Shown here piece by piece: positions 7,993-16,275 of a stretch of DNA of 64,000 bases. Made by a program: the position numbers and the translations under genes. The DNA comes from Actinophytocola sp963825445 (lineage in GTDB: Bacteria > Actinomycetota > Actinomycetes > Mycobacteriales > Pseudonocardiaceae). Each line of letters opens with the position of its first letter. The stretch's first letter is position 1. Where the stretch lies: positions 62,001 through 126,000 of the forward strand of contig CAWGTM010000036.1 in the NCBI GenBank assembly GCA_963825445.1, given 5' to 3'. The notes under the pieces are model-generated. The model had not been told where the DNA came from and ran no database searches. It was given only the letters and a program-made list of their open reading frames with translations.

Positions 7993-8364
7993 ATGGCCCA
8001 GTACCTGTTGTCCGTGCACACCGGCACCGACCGTGGAGCCGAGAACGGCGCGGAGGCGCCTCAGCAGGCGGCGTCGCACCAGTACGAGCAGATTCTGGCG
8101 CTGGAGGAGGACATGAAGTCGAGCGGGGCGTGGCTGTTCTCCGGACGGTTGACCGGCGCGGACGTGGCCACGGTGGTGCGGGTGTCGGCGGCGGGTGACG
8201 CGATGACCACCGACGGCCCGTTCGTGGAGTCGAAGGAACACCTGGCCGGTTTCTACATCGTCGAGGCCGACGACCTCGACGCCGCTCTGGGCTGGGCGAC
8301 CAGGACCGCCGCCATCATTGGCATGCCGATCGAGGTGCGCCCCTTCTTCGACACCAAAGCCTGA
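7993..8364 (+). CDS. DGPF/YCII-domain protein linked to the ECF42 sigma factor
   Basis: A 123-residue protein of the YCII-related (DGPF) family: MAQYLLSVHT at the start, then SGAWLFSGRL, and the signature MTTDGPFVESKEHLAGFYIV with EADDLDAALGWA. ATG 7993 has GAGGAG about six bases upstream. It precedes the sigma gene by 19 bases in the same direction. Genes for DGPF proteins are the conserved neighbours of group ECF42 sigma factors, and the family is related to enzymes of the YciI fold, but no enzymatic role is established. It may be a regulon member or partner rather than an anti-sigma factor. Confidence 0.88.
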   Translation: MAQYLLSVHTGTDRGAENGAEAPQQAASHQYEQILALEEDMKSSGAWLFSGRLTGADVATVVRVSAAGDAMTTDGPFVESKEHLAGFYIVEADDLDAALGWATRTAAIIGMPIEVRPFFDTKA

Positions 8365-8383
8365 CCACACAGGGGACAGGGCT

Positions 8384-9604
8384 GTGGACGAGGCCGCGAT
8401 CGGCCGGGTGTTCCGCGAGGAATCCGGCCGGTCCGTGGCCGCGCTGATCCGTGTCTTCGGGCAGATCGACATCGCCGAGGACGCGGTCCAGGACGCGTTC
8501 GCACGGGCGTTGCGGCTCTGGCCGCGAGAGGGCCTGCCGCCGAATCCCGGCGGCTGGATCACCACGGCCGCCCGGCGCTGCGCGATCGACCGGCTGCGGC
8601 GCGATGTCCGGGGCCGTGCACTGCTCCACGACCTCGCCGTATTCGAGCGCGAACCGCGACTCCAGGAGGTGGAACCGGTGCCGGACGACCGACTGCGGCT
8701 GATCTTCACCTGCTGCCACCCGGCACAGGCCCCCGAGGCGCAGGTCGCGCTGACCCTGCGGCTGCTCGGCGGGCTGCGCACCGACGAGGTCGCCCGCGCG
8801 TTCCTGGTCGCCGAACCGACCATGGCCCAACGTCTGGTCCGCGCCAAGCGCAAGATCAAGCTCGCTCGCATCCCGTACCGGGTGCCCCACGACCACGAAC
8901 TCCCCGACCGGCTGCGAGCTGTGCTCGCCGTGCTGTACTTGATCTACAACGCCGGCGCCGACCCCACCGAAGCCTCGGTGGTGCCGGCTGGTGACGAGCT
9001 TCGTGCCGAGGCGATCCGGCTCGCGCGCATCCTCACCTCACTGATGCCCGACGAACCCGAGGTGACCGGACTGCTCGCGCTGCTGCTGCTCACCGAGTCC
9101 CGGTTCCGCTCTCGGCTCACCGAGGACGGCGCGCTGGTTCTGTTGCGTGACCAGGACCGCACCCGATGGGACCGCGTCCTGATCGCTGAAGGCCACGCAC
9201 TCGTGCGCGAATGCCTGCGCCGCGACCGACCAGGCCCCTACCAACTGCAGGCCGCGATCAACGCCGTTCACACGGACGCCGGAACGTTCCAGTCCACGGC
9301 CTGGCCACAGATCCTCACCCTTTACGACCAACTCCTCATTCACACACCGACCCCTGTGGTCGCGCTGAACCGGGCCATCGCCGTCAGTGAGGTCCACGGC
9401 CCGCGAGTTGCGCTGGACCTCGTCGACCAGCTTGACCTGCCCGGATACCACGCCTTCCATGCCACCCGCGCCGACCTGCTCCGCCGCCTGGGCCGCACAG
9501 AGCACGCCGCCACCGCCTACGACATCGCGGCCAACCTGACTCCGAGTTCCGCGGAACGGGACTACCTCGCCGGGCAGGCCGCGACCCTCCGACAGGGGCG
9601 GTGA
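8384..9604 (+). CDS. ECF42-group RNA polymerase sigma factor with C-terminal TPR-like extension
   Basis: A 406-residue sigma-70-family protein. Region 2 is near residues 8-75 (IDIAEDAVQDAFARALRLWP, GWITTAARRCAIDRLRR), region 4 near 100-160 (LTLRLLGGLRTDEVARAFLV, AEPTMAQRLVRAKRKI). The remaining 240 residues are a helical extension (IAEGHALVRECLRR, VVALNRAIAVSEV, ATRADLLRRLGRTEHAATAY) typical of ECF42, where the extension is needed for activity and replaces a classical anti-sigma partner. GTG 8384 follows AGGGGACAGG. Co-directional with the DGPF gene just upstream. The stimulus is unknown. Confidence 0.92.
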   Translation: MDEAAIGRVFREESGRSVAALIRVFGQIDIAEDAVQDAFARALRLWPREGLPPNPGGWITTAARRCAIDRLRRDVRGRALLHDLAVFEREPRLQEVEPVPDDRLRLIFTCCHPAQAPEAQVALTLRLLGGLRTDEVARAFLVAEPTMAQRLVRAKRKIKLARIPYRVPHDHELPDRLRAVLAVLYLIYNAGADPTEASVVPAGDELRAEAIRLARILTSLMPDEPEVTGLLALLLLTESRFRSRLTEDGALVLLRDQDRTRWDRVLIAEGHALVRECLRRDRPGPYQLQAAINAVHTDAGTFQSTAWPQILTLYDQLLIHTPTPVVALNRAIAVSEVHGPRVALDLVDQLDLPGYHAFHATRADLLRRLGRTEHAATAYDIAANLTPSSAERDYLAGQAATLRQGR

Positions 9605-9659
9605 GCCTTTCGGCAATCGGGGGATTAGGCCACCGCCCGCGATGACTGGCTAGACCATG

Positions 9660-10181
9660 ATCAGCGTAAGACCGCGGGTGCCCGGACCCGCCTGTCGACG
9701 TTCCTGCCGGGTCTTCGTCATGGCGTTGTGCATCGTCGCCGGACCACTCGTCGCACAGATCCCGATGGCCGCCCTCGTCGCGGTCATGGTCCTGGTCGCC
9801 TTCGCCACCTTCGACTGGCACAGCATCGCCCCCGCCACCCTCGAGCGCCTGCCCGCCAGCGAGACCACCGTCACGGCCGTGACCGTCGCCGTCGTGGTCG
9901 CCACCCACAACCTCGCCATCGGCGTCATCGCCGGTGTGCTCACCGCCCTGGTCATCCTCGCCCGCCGCGTCGCCCACCTGGCCAACGTCACCGCCGCGGT
10001 CGACCCCGACGGCACCTCGGCGGTCACCGGCCAGCTGTTCTTCGCCTCCAGCAACGACCTCGTCTACCAGTTCGACTACACCGGCGACCCGGACAAGATC
10101 GTCATCGACCTCACCGACGCCCACATCTGGGACGTCTCCACCGTCGCCGCCCTGGTACGGCAGCAGCCATTCGGGTTGTGA
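9660..10181 (+). pseudogene. SulP-family anion transporter plus STAS domain, truncated and frameshifted
   Basis: One frame gives GARTRLSTFLPG, then a shift near 9710 leads to VMALCIVAGPLVAQIPMAAL, VAFATFDWHSIAPATL and AIGVIAGVLTALVILARRVA, the last membrane helices of a SulP permease. The STAS domain follows (GQLFFASSNDLVYQF, IDLTDAHIWDVSTVAAL) but ends early at 10181, losing its last helix. The first eight or so helices are missing. It cannot transport anything. Confidence 0.75.
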
Positions 10182-10192
10182 CCTGCGGGGAT

Positions 10193-10267
10193 GTGTGGCT
10201 GGGGCCGACGCGTCGTGGCTGGCCGGAACTCGAGGAGCTCAACCACGCACCGCACCCGTTTCCGTAG
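10193..10267 (+). CDS. Possible 24-residue small ORF upstream of the SagB-type gene
   Basis: GTG 10193 with GCGGGG just before it opens a 24-codon frame, translated WLGPTRRGWPELEELNHAPH and ending in PFP. Its stop lies directly beside the GGAG ribosome site of the SagB-type gene, so it would be translationally close-coupled. It has no Cys and almost no Ser/Thr, which argues against an azole-type precursor peptide. It may equally be a remnant. Confidence 0.25.
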   Translation: MWLGPTRRGWPELEELNHAPHPFP

Positions 10268-10279
10268 GAGTCGTCATGC

Positions 10280-11107
10280 ATGCCCGACCTGCCGTCCGGT
10301 GTCGCCGTCTTTTCTTCGCGCCATTGGCAGTTCCTCAGCGAAGACGAACCTCCCGAGGAGGATCTCGCCGAAGAGTTCCACGAGGCGTCGAAGTTCTACC
10401 GCACCACAATGGGCCGTGAAACGAACTCCCGCCGTCTGGACAAAGACCCGGAGCTGCGCCGCAGCGCCGCCATCGGCGCTCGTGAGCTGCGGCACCTTCC
10501 CCGGGTGCCGCTCCCGCCGATCGACGCCGATCGCGAACACCCGGTCTTGTTCCGGAACGAGTCATGCCGGGACTTCTCACCGGAGCCGCTGCCGGTGGAT
10601 CAACTCGGCCGCGCGCTGTGGCTCAGCTACGGGGCCTACCCGAGGAGAACATCTGCCGAGCTGCCGACTCGGCGGCCGGTCGCTTCCGGGGGAGCCCTCT
10701 ATCCGCTCGAGCTGTACCTGCTTGCCGATGTCACCGGGGCAGGTCACAAGGGTCTCTACCACTACCACATCCATAATCACGTTCTCGAGGAAGTGCGCGG
10801 CGAAGTCACCGGCGACCGGATTCGCGATCTGGGTACGCAGCCGGACCTCCTCGCATCGGCACCAGCCGTCGTGCTCATCAACGGCCTCTTCTGGCGCGGC
10901 CGGTTCAAGTACAAGCTGCGCGGCTATCGCTTCGCACTGATGGAGGCCGGTGCCGTCATCCAGCAGCTGAGCCTGGTCGCACAAATCCTCGGATGGGGAG
11001 TGATCCCGTTCGCCGGGCTCTTCGACGACCAGGTCGAAGATCTCTGCGAAATCGACGGGGTCGACGAGTCCTTCGTCAACGCCATATTGCTCGGGCGACC
11101 ACGATGA
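10280..11107 (+). CDS. SagB-type dehydrogenase (nitroreductase fold, McbC-like oxidoreductase)
   Basis: A 275-residue FMN-dependent oxidoreductase of the SagB/ThcOx family. Visible features: FRNESCRDFSPEPL (early FMN-binding arginines), RPVASGGALYPLELYLLAD (substrate/FMN loop), GLYHYHIHNHVLEEV, then YKLRGYRFALMEAGAVIQQL and ILGWGVIPFAGLFDDQVEDL at the C-terminus. Family members oxidise azolines to azoles in thiazole/oxazole-modified peptides, or act in other natural-product pathways. Here no cyclodehydratase (YcaO), E1-like protein or transporter is adjacent, so the role is open. GGAG at 10267-10270 supports the start; another ATG four bases earlier is out of frame. Confidence 0.85.
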   Translation: MPDLPSGVAVFSSRHWQFLSEDEPPEEDLAEEFHEASKFYRTTMGRETNSRRLDKDPELRRSAAIGARELRHLPRVPLPPIDADREHPVLFRNESCRDFSPEPLPVDQLGRALWLSYGAYPRRTSAELPTRRPVASGGALYPLELYLLADVTGAGHKGLYHYHIHNHVLEEVRGEVTGDRIRDLGTQPDLLASAPAVVLINGLFWRGRFKYKLRGYRFALMEAGAVIQQLSLVAQILGWGVIPFAGLFDDQVEDLCEIDGVDESFVNAILLGRPR

Positions 11108-11258
11108 CCACGGAAGCCCAACCGGGATCGTGGTTGACGATCCTGATCACATCCTGCCGCACCGGTAGATGATCGCAGCCACAGCACCTCATCGGCTATG
11201 AGCGCGCACTCCATGCGGCGTGAGCGTGCGTTCGTGGGTGGCGGACGAGCTGAGACGG

Positions 11259-11456
11259 TCAGTCCGCCAGGTCGGTCCGCACGGCTTGCCACTGCTCCCA
11301 GCACCGCTCCGGGTCGAGGTCGGGGTATCCGCGCTGTTCCGCCGTCGCCTCAGCCACCGGCCTCGGCAAGCGGATGCAGGTTGCCCCGTCACGGATGTCG
11401 AGGACCTCCTCCTCCGTGAGAGGACCGCCCTTCGAACGCTCCGCGGCCAGCAGCAC
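11259..11456 (-). CDS. Small hypothetical protein, possibly N-terminally truncated
   Basis: A 65-residue frame from GTG 11456 with convincing codon use: AERSKGGPLTEEEVLDIRDG, then ATCIRLPRP and RGYPDLDPERCWEQWQ. The open frame extends 60 bases further upstream (reading DFSPPLIAVLL) before a TAG, but offers no start codon there, so either GTG 11456 is used or the original 5' end is lost. No ribosome site is evident. I do not know a function. Confidence 0.45.
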   Translation of the reverse strand: MLLAAERSKGGPLTEEEVLDIRDGATCIRLPRPVAEATAEQRGYPDLDPERCWEQWQAVRTDLAD

Positions 11457-11708
11457 CGCGATCAGGGGCGGCGAGAAGTCGATGACGAGGTCGTCCTCCC
11501 CGGCCCTGTCACTTTCCGTGTCCGGATGCTAGCCCTTCGCAACACGCGAACGAGCCAGCGCAGGGCACCGTTGGCAGCTCTCGGCATGAGGGGGCATCCT
11601 CGATTGCTCGCCTGGCGACGTGAGCAGGTGGGTGAACGAAGGTGTGTTCATGGGGCTGCATCACGGACCGGCGGACAGGAATGCCGGTGGGGGCGGTTTA
11701 ATCCCGGC

Positions 11709-11960
11709 ATGGACAGCACGCCGCTGGTTCGGGCGGTCGTCGAGGCCCTGATGTTCTTCGAGCACGCCGCGGACGACGAGATCGACCCGGATGTGGCCGT
11801 GCGGGGCATCGAGGTGATCAGTCATGAGCTGAACGCCTTGAGCCCTGCCGACCGGGCGGAGCTCCGGTTGGTTCTGGCGCGGATCGCGGAGACGTCGGGC
11901 GACAGCGGAGGCGCGCAGCGGGCTCGGGAGGTGCCGTTCATGCTGTGGGGTGAGGAGTGA
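11709..11960 (+). CDS. Small hypothetical protein (83 aa)
   Basis: ATG 11709 opens a frame with good third-position GC and an acidic, helical product: RAVVEALMFFEHAADDEIDP, then GIEVISHELNALSPADRAEL and RLVLARIAE. No ribosome site is obvious. Such short acidic helical proteins resemble immunity or adaptor-type proteins but nothing here identifies it. Confidence 0.5.
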   Translation: MDSTPLVRAVVEALMFFEHAADDEIDPDVAVRGIEVISHELNALSPADRAELRLVLARIAETSGDSGGAQRAREVPFMLWGEE

Positions 11961-12554
11961 CCACCTCGCCGGATCGGTGGGCGGTTGGGGGAGTATGACG
12001 CGGTGGGTTCGGTCAACGAGGTTGATGATCAGCGGGCACGCTTCGAGGCGAAGCGCCCACCTCTCGGCGGCGTTGTGCCGTGCATGCGGACAGTTCCAGA
12101 AGGTGACATCGTTGGCCCACCACCGGTGACCGTCGTCCTTGGCGTGCGTGCCCGCCGAAGCCGTGACAGCCATCGCCTCCGAGTGACCCGGACGGATCAG
12201 CCAGGCTTTGCGCGGCGCACAGCGGACAGCGGATCCCGAGTGTCTCTCGATCCGGGTCAGTCCACATCGCTGACCGAGGGCCGTGACGAGGTTCTCGACG
12301 GTGTGCAGGAGGACGTCGCCACAGTCAGCGCTCTGCCACCCAGCTGCGCGGCGAGATCGTGAACGCCTCGTCACTCCACTCAGGACATCTCGAAGGGGCT
12401 AGTCATGGCTGCCACACGAGCACCGCCAGACGCTGCCAGCAGACCACCTCGGATACCGCGCTTACAGCATCGAGCGGCCACATAGTGATCCTGCACGGAG
12501 ATCCAGCCAGTGGACGGTGAGTCGCCCCGACGCCACAACTAGCCGATCGCCGAC
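11961..12554. other. Region without an assignable gene
   Basis: About 590 bases. A minus-strand frame (roughly 12000-12374) gives a protein-like stretch (DVLLHTVENLVTALGQRCGL, RWWANDVTFWNCPHARHN), but it runs on antisense through the small gene at 11709-11960 and has no ribosome site. It could be a decayed gene. No IS ends seen. Confidence 0.3.
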
Positions 12555-13013
12555 TCAGGCGTTGTACCGGTAGAGCGCCTGTGCCACCACCGCGGGCTTG
12601 TCGCTGCCCTCCAGTTCCATCGTGAAGTCCAAGGTGGTCTGCACGCTGTCCTCATCGATCGAGTCCACTGAGGACAGCAAGGCGACCAGTCGCACCCTGC
12701 CACCCACCGGAACCGGTGCGGGGAACCGTACCTTGTTGAGGCCGTAGTTCACGCCCATCCGGACGTCCTGGATGTCCAGTAGATCCGTCCACAACGGAAT
12801 GATCAGCGACAGTGTCAGGTACCCGTGTGCGATCGTGCCGCCGAACGGGCCCGTCGCGGCGCGGGTTGGGTCCACATGGATCCACTGGTGGTCACCCGTC
12901 GCGTCGGCGAACGTGTTCACCTGGCTCTGGGTCACCTCGTGCCACTCCGTCGGGCCGAACGTGCTGCCCGCCAGCTCCCGGAGCGCCGTCAGCCCTCGCA
13001 CCGTCGTCGTCAT
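12555..13013 (-). CDS. MaoC-like (R)-enoyl-CoA hydratase
   Basis: A 152-residue hot-dog-fold hydratase. The catalytic motif is intact: Asp in FADATGDHQWIHVDP and His in the following segment (D-x4-H), with PFGGTIAHGYLTLSLIIPLW as the MaoC signature loop. The C-terminal strands (GVNYGLNKVRFPAPVPVGGR, VRL) complete the fold. It hydrates trans-2-enoyl-CoA in beta-oxidation-like pathways. Last gene of the ten-gene operon; its ATG lies 122 bases inside the 3' end of the acyl-CoA synthetase frame, an unusually long overlap. Confidence 0.9.
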   Translation of the reverse strand: MTTTVRGLTALRELAGSTFGPTEWHEVTQSQVNTFADATGDHQWIHVDPTRAATGPFGGTIAHGYLTLSLIIPLWTDLLDIQDVRMGVNYGLNKVRFPAPVPVGGRVRLVALLSSVDSIDEDSVQTTLDFTMELEGSDKPAVVAQALYRYNA

Positions 13014-14499
13014 CGGTCCTCCCGTACGTATCGTGCAGCGCTCTCTTCAACAGTTTCCCCGATGCCGTGCGCGGCAGCGTGTCCGCGAACACCACCGACT
13101 TCGGGATCTTGTACCTGGCGATCCGGCCGCCGAGGAACGCGAGCAGCTCGTCCGGCTCGACGGTGTCGCGCGGGACCACGATCGCGCGGCCCACCTCGCC
13201 CCACCGCTCGTCGGCGACCCCGATCACCGCGCAGTCCCCGACCGCGGGGTGGCGGTGCAGCGCGTCCTCGACCTCGGCCGGGTAGATGTTCTCCCCGCCC
13301 GAGATGATCACGTCCTTGATGCGGTCCCTGATGTACAGGTAACCATCCTCATCGGACACCGCGATGTCGCCGGTGCGCAGCCAGCCGTCCGCGGACAGCA
13401 CCGCTTCGGTCTCCCGCGGTTTGCCCCAGTACCCGGTCATGATGTTGGGGCCGTGCAGGACGACCTCGCCGGGAACACCCGGCGCGACGTCGTCGCCGGC
13501 CGCGTCGACCACGCGCACGTCGGTGAAGAAACACGGCGTGCCGGCCGACCCGATCTTCCGCGTGCTTTCCACCGCACGCAGGAACAGCCCGCTCGGCGAC
13601 GACTCCGTGAGCCCGTAGCCCTGTAGGAACACCAGCCCGCGTTCCTGGTAGGTGGTGATCACCTGCTCCGGCACCGGTGCGCCGCCGCAGATCATCGTGC
13701 GAACCGACGACAGGTCCGCGTCCGTCCACTCGGGAACACCCGCCACGGCCTGGAACATGGCCGGCACGCCGAACAGGTACGTCACGCGTCGCCGCGCGAT
13801 GGTCTCGAGCGTGCGCACCGGGTCGAACGAGTCCAGCACCACCGTGCCGCCCTTGAGCACCGTCGGCAGCACCGTCTGGTTGAGCGCCGCGACGTGGAAC
13901 ATCGGCGCGTTCACCAGCGTCACCTCGTCACCGGCCAGATCGACGTCGATCAGCACGTTCACCGAGTTCCAGTGGACGTTCGCGTGCGACAGTGCCGCGC
14001 CCTTCGGCCGCCCGGTGGTACCCGACGTGTACATGATCATCGCCACGTCGTCCGGCTCGACAGTCTCGTCGACGGGCGTGGTCGGCGCCGCGGCCAGCAG
14101 CTCCTCGAACCTGGCCCGGGGCAGCACGTGCGGTACCTCGGCGCGCAGCTCGCCGGCGTGCGTGTCGTGCGTCGGGGCGTGCACCAACACGGACGTCCCG
14201 CTGTCCCGCAGGATGTAGGCCAGTTCGGGCGGCGTGAGCCTGGTGTTGAGCGGCACGACGATCGCACCCGCGAGCCCGGCACCGAACAGGGTTTCCAGGA
14301 ACGCGGGCTCGTTCGGGCCGAGATAGGCGACCCGGTCGCCACTCCCGACACCCAGCCCGGCCAGTACGTGCGCCATGCGGGTGGCGCGCTCGTGCAGCTC
14401 GCCGTACGTCTGCTCGCGGTCGCCGTGGACGACCGCGACCCGGTCGGGCGACATCCGCGCCCGCCGCGCGGTCCACGAGCCGATGCCCTGGTTACGCAT
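12892..14499 (-). CDS. Acyl-CoA synthetase (ANL superfamily, FadD-like)
   Basis: A 535-residue AMP-forming ligase that activates a carboxylic acid to its CoA thioester. Core motifs: P-loop A3 MIMYTSGTTGRPKGAALSHA (about 153-172), A5 LQGYGLTESS, A7 WLRTGDIAV, A8 GYLYIRDRIKDVIISGGENI and A10 catalytic Lys in PRTASGKLLKR. The start ATGCGTAA overlaps the amidohydrolase stop by eight bases. The normal C-terminus ends about DTYGR; the last 40 residues (RTDDDDGARADGAPGAGGQH onward) run antiphase through the MaoC gene and look like read-through beyond a lost stop. Specificity is not readable from sequence; medium-chain, aromatic or steroid-derived acids are all possible. Confidence 0.92.
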   Translation of the reverse strand: MRNQGIGSWTARRARMSPDRVAVVHGDREQTYGELHERATRMAHVLAGLGVGSGDRVAYLGPNEPAFLETLFGAGLAGAIVVPLNTRLTPPELAYILRDSGTSVLVHAPTHDTHAGELRAEVPHVLPRARFEELLAAAPTTPVDETVEPDDVAMIMYTSGTTGRPKGAALSHANVHWNSVNVLIDVDLAGDEVTLVNAPMFHVAALNQTVLPTVLKGGTVVLDSFDPVRTLETIARRRVTYLFGVPAMFQAVAGVPEWTDADLSSVRTMICGGAPVPEQVITTYQERGLVFLQGYGLTESSPSGLFLRAVESTRKIGSAGTPCFFTDVRVVDAAGDDVAPGVPGEVVLHGPNIMTGYWGKPRETEAVLSADGWLRTGDIAVSDEDGYLYIRDRIKDVIISGGENIYPAEVEDALHRHPAVGDCAVIGVADERWGEVGRAIVVPRDTVEPDELLAFLGGRIARYKIPKSVVFADTLPRTASGKLLKRALHDTYGRTDDDDGARADGAPGAGGQHVRPDGVARGDPEPGEHVRRRDG

Positions 14500-15361
14500 C
14501 GGCCAGGCCCAGCAGCCGGACGGCGTTGTCCTTGAGGATCATGGGGCGCACCTCCGGCTTGATCTCGAGCTTGTCGAAGTCGGCGAGCCAGCGGTCCGGG
14601 GTGATGACCGGGAAGTCCGACCCGAACAGGACCTTGTCCCGCAGCAACGTGTTGGCGTAGCGGACGAGCTGCGGCGGGAAGTACTTCGGCGACCACCCGG
14701 ACAGGTCGATGTGGACCCGCGGTTTGTGCGTGGCGACCGCCAGTGCCTCGTCCTGCCAAGGGAACGACGGGTGGGCGATGACGATCGGCAGGTCGGGGAA
14801 GTCCGCTGCCACGTCGTCGAGCGCGAGCGGGTTGGCGTACTTGAGGCGGATCCCGCCCCCGCCGGGCAGTCCGGCGCCGATCCCGGTCTGTCCACTGTGG
14901 AACAACGCGACCATGCCGTGTTCGGCCAGCACCTCGTACAGGGGGTACACGAACGGGTCGTTGGGGTGGAACGCCTGCAGGCTCGGGTGGAACTTGAAGC
15001 CCCGCACCCCGTGCTTCTCGATCAGTGTCCTGGCCTGCCGCACGGCCGCCTTGCCCCGCCACGGATCGACGCTGGCGAACGGGATGAGCACGTCCGCGTG
15101 CTCGGCGCACGCGTCCGCCACCTCCTCGCTCGGGATCGGCGGGTGCCCGGTCGCGGTCTCGGCGTCCACGGTGAACACCACGGCCGCCATCCGCCGCTCG
15201 CGGTAGTAGTCGGCGATCTCGGCGACGGTCTTGGTCCGCTCGGCCACCTTGAAGTACGCGGCCGACCCACTCATCAGGTGGTCCGGCAAGGAAAGGCGGC
15301 CGTCCACGCCGACCTCGACGTGGACGTGCATGTCGACGGCTACGAGCTCCTCGACGTTCAT
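14492..15361 (-). CDS. Amidohydrolase family 2 (ACMSD-like metal-dependent hydrolase/decarboxylase)
   Basis: A 289-residue TIM-barrel amidohydrolase. Metal ligands: DMHVHVEVG (H-x-H, after strand 1), FKFHPSL (His), IVIAHPSFPWQDEAL (His) and FGSDFPVITPDRWL (Asp after strand 8), the layout of the 2-amino-3-carboxymuconate-semialdehyde decarboxylase group, which also contains orsellinate and resorcylate-type decarboxylases and lactone hydrolases. ATG 15361 overlaps the SDR stop as ATGA, which fixes the start and implies coupled translation. In this operon it probably performs a C-C or ester-cleavage step before or after CoA activation. Exact reaction unknown. Confidence 0.88.
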   Translation of the reverse strand: MNVEELVAVDMHVHVEVGVDGRLSLPDHLMSGSAAYFKVAERTKTVAEIADYYRERRMAAVVFTVDAETATGHPPIPSEEVADACAEHADVLIPFASVDPWRGKAAVRQARTLIEKHGVRGFKFHPSLQAFHPNDPFVYPLYEVLAEHGMVALFHSGQTGIGAGLPGGGGIRLKYANPLALDDVAADFPDLPIVIAHPSFPWQDEALAVATHKPRVHIDLSGWSPKYFPPQLVRYANTLLRDKVLFGSDFPVITPDRWLADFDKLEIKPEVRPMILKDNAVRLLGLADA

Positions 15362-16266
15362 GCCGGCGGCACCGGCGCCGGGACGCCCACGGAGCGTGGG
15401 TTCCTGCCGAGCGTCGAAGCCCAGGTGGCGGCGATGTCGTCGGCCTGCCAGCCACCGTCCCGGTAGGACACCTCGACCTCCTCCGGGTGCGTCCACAGCG
15501 ACAGCTTGTCGCCGCCGACCCCGATGGCCTGTCCCGTCACACCCTCGGACTCGGCCGAGGCGAGGAACACCACGAGCCCGGCCGCGTCCTCGGGCCCACC
15601 GAATCCCTCCCCAGCACGCAACCAGCCCGGCAGCGGCGTGCCGTCGCGTTGCCACGCCTCGATGTACGGCGCGAACGCGGGCATGCTCGCGGTCATGGCG
15701 GTGGCGGCGACCGGGATCACCGCGTTGACCGTGATGCCGGCCTTCGCGCACTCCATCGACCACGTGCGTGCCATGGCCACGATGCCCGCCTTGACGGCCG
15801 AGTAGTTGGTCTGGCCGATGTTCCCGCGCTGTCCCGCCGGGGAGCCGACCACGATGATCCGGCCGCCGTCGTCCTGCTCGCGGAGGTGCCGCACGGCCGC
15901 GCGGACACAGGTGAACGTGCCGCGCAGGTGCACGTCGACGACCGTGTCGAACTCCTCGTCGGACATCCGCCACAGCATCCGGTCCCGCAGCACGCCCGCG
16001 TTGGTGACGAGGACGTCGAGCCGCCCGAACTCATCGACCGCCCGCTGGACCAGCCGGTCGGCCACCTCCGCGGGCCCGACGGCACCCGGCTCGGCCACCG
16101 CCTTGCCGCCGCTGCCGGTGAGCTGGTCGACGGCATCCGTGGCGGCCGCCGCGTCCGCGTCGTTGACGACGACGGCCGCCCCGGAGGCCGCGAGCGCCGA
16201 CGCGTAGGCGAAGCCGAGCCCCCGTCCCGCGCCGGTCACGACCGCCACTCGTCCAGTCAGATCCAC
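15358..16266 (-). CDS. SDR-family 3-hydroxyacyl-CoA dehydrogenase-like protein
   Basis: A 302-residue SDR with N-terminal VVTGAGRGLGFAYASALA, NDADAAA after strand 2 (NAD-preferring), TNAGVLRD, catalytic Ser in VVGSPAGQRG, YSAVK (Tyr-x3-Lys) and a C-terminal ITVNAVIPVAATAMT. The AGRGLG...VNDA...NAGVLRDRMLWRM pattern is that of multifunctional-enzyme type-2 hydroxyacyl-CoA dehydrogenases of beta-oxidation. The extra C-terminal 60 residues (SLWTHPEEVEVSYRDGGWQ) follow the same family. It is ninth bases upstream of nothing else: the hydrolase stop lies about 10 bases before its ATG, so it belongs to the same transcript. Confidence 0.9.
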   Translation of the reverse strand: MDLTGRVAVVTGAGRGLGFAYASALAASGAAVVVNDADAAAATDAVDQLTGSGGKAVAEPGAVGPAEVADRLVQRAVDEFGRLDVLVTNAGVLRDRMLWRMSDEEFDTVVDVHLRGTFTCVRAAVRHLREQDDGGRIIVVGSPAGQRGNIGQTNYSAVKAGIVAMARTWSMECAKAGITVNAVIPVAATAMTASMPAFAPYIEAWQRDGTPLPGWLRAGEGFGGPEDAAGLVVFLASAESEGVTGQAIGVGGDKLSLWTHPEEVEVSYRDGGWQADDIAATWASTLGRNPRSVGVPAPVPPA

Positions 16267-16275
16267 GATCTCTCC

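Noticed and set aside
7732..8896. Long minus-strand frames opposite the DGPF and ECF42 genes
   Set aside because: Antisense to well-supported genes; only the last 50 residues (7732-7893) show a real domain, which I list as an SRPBCC fragment.
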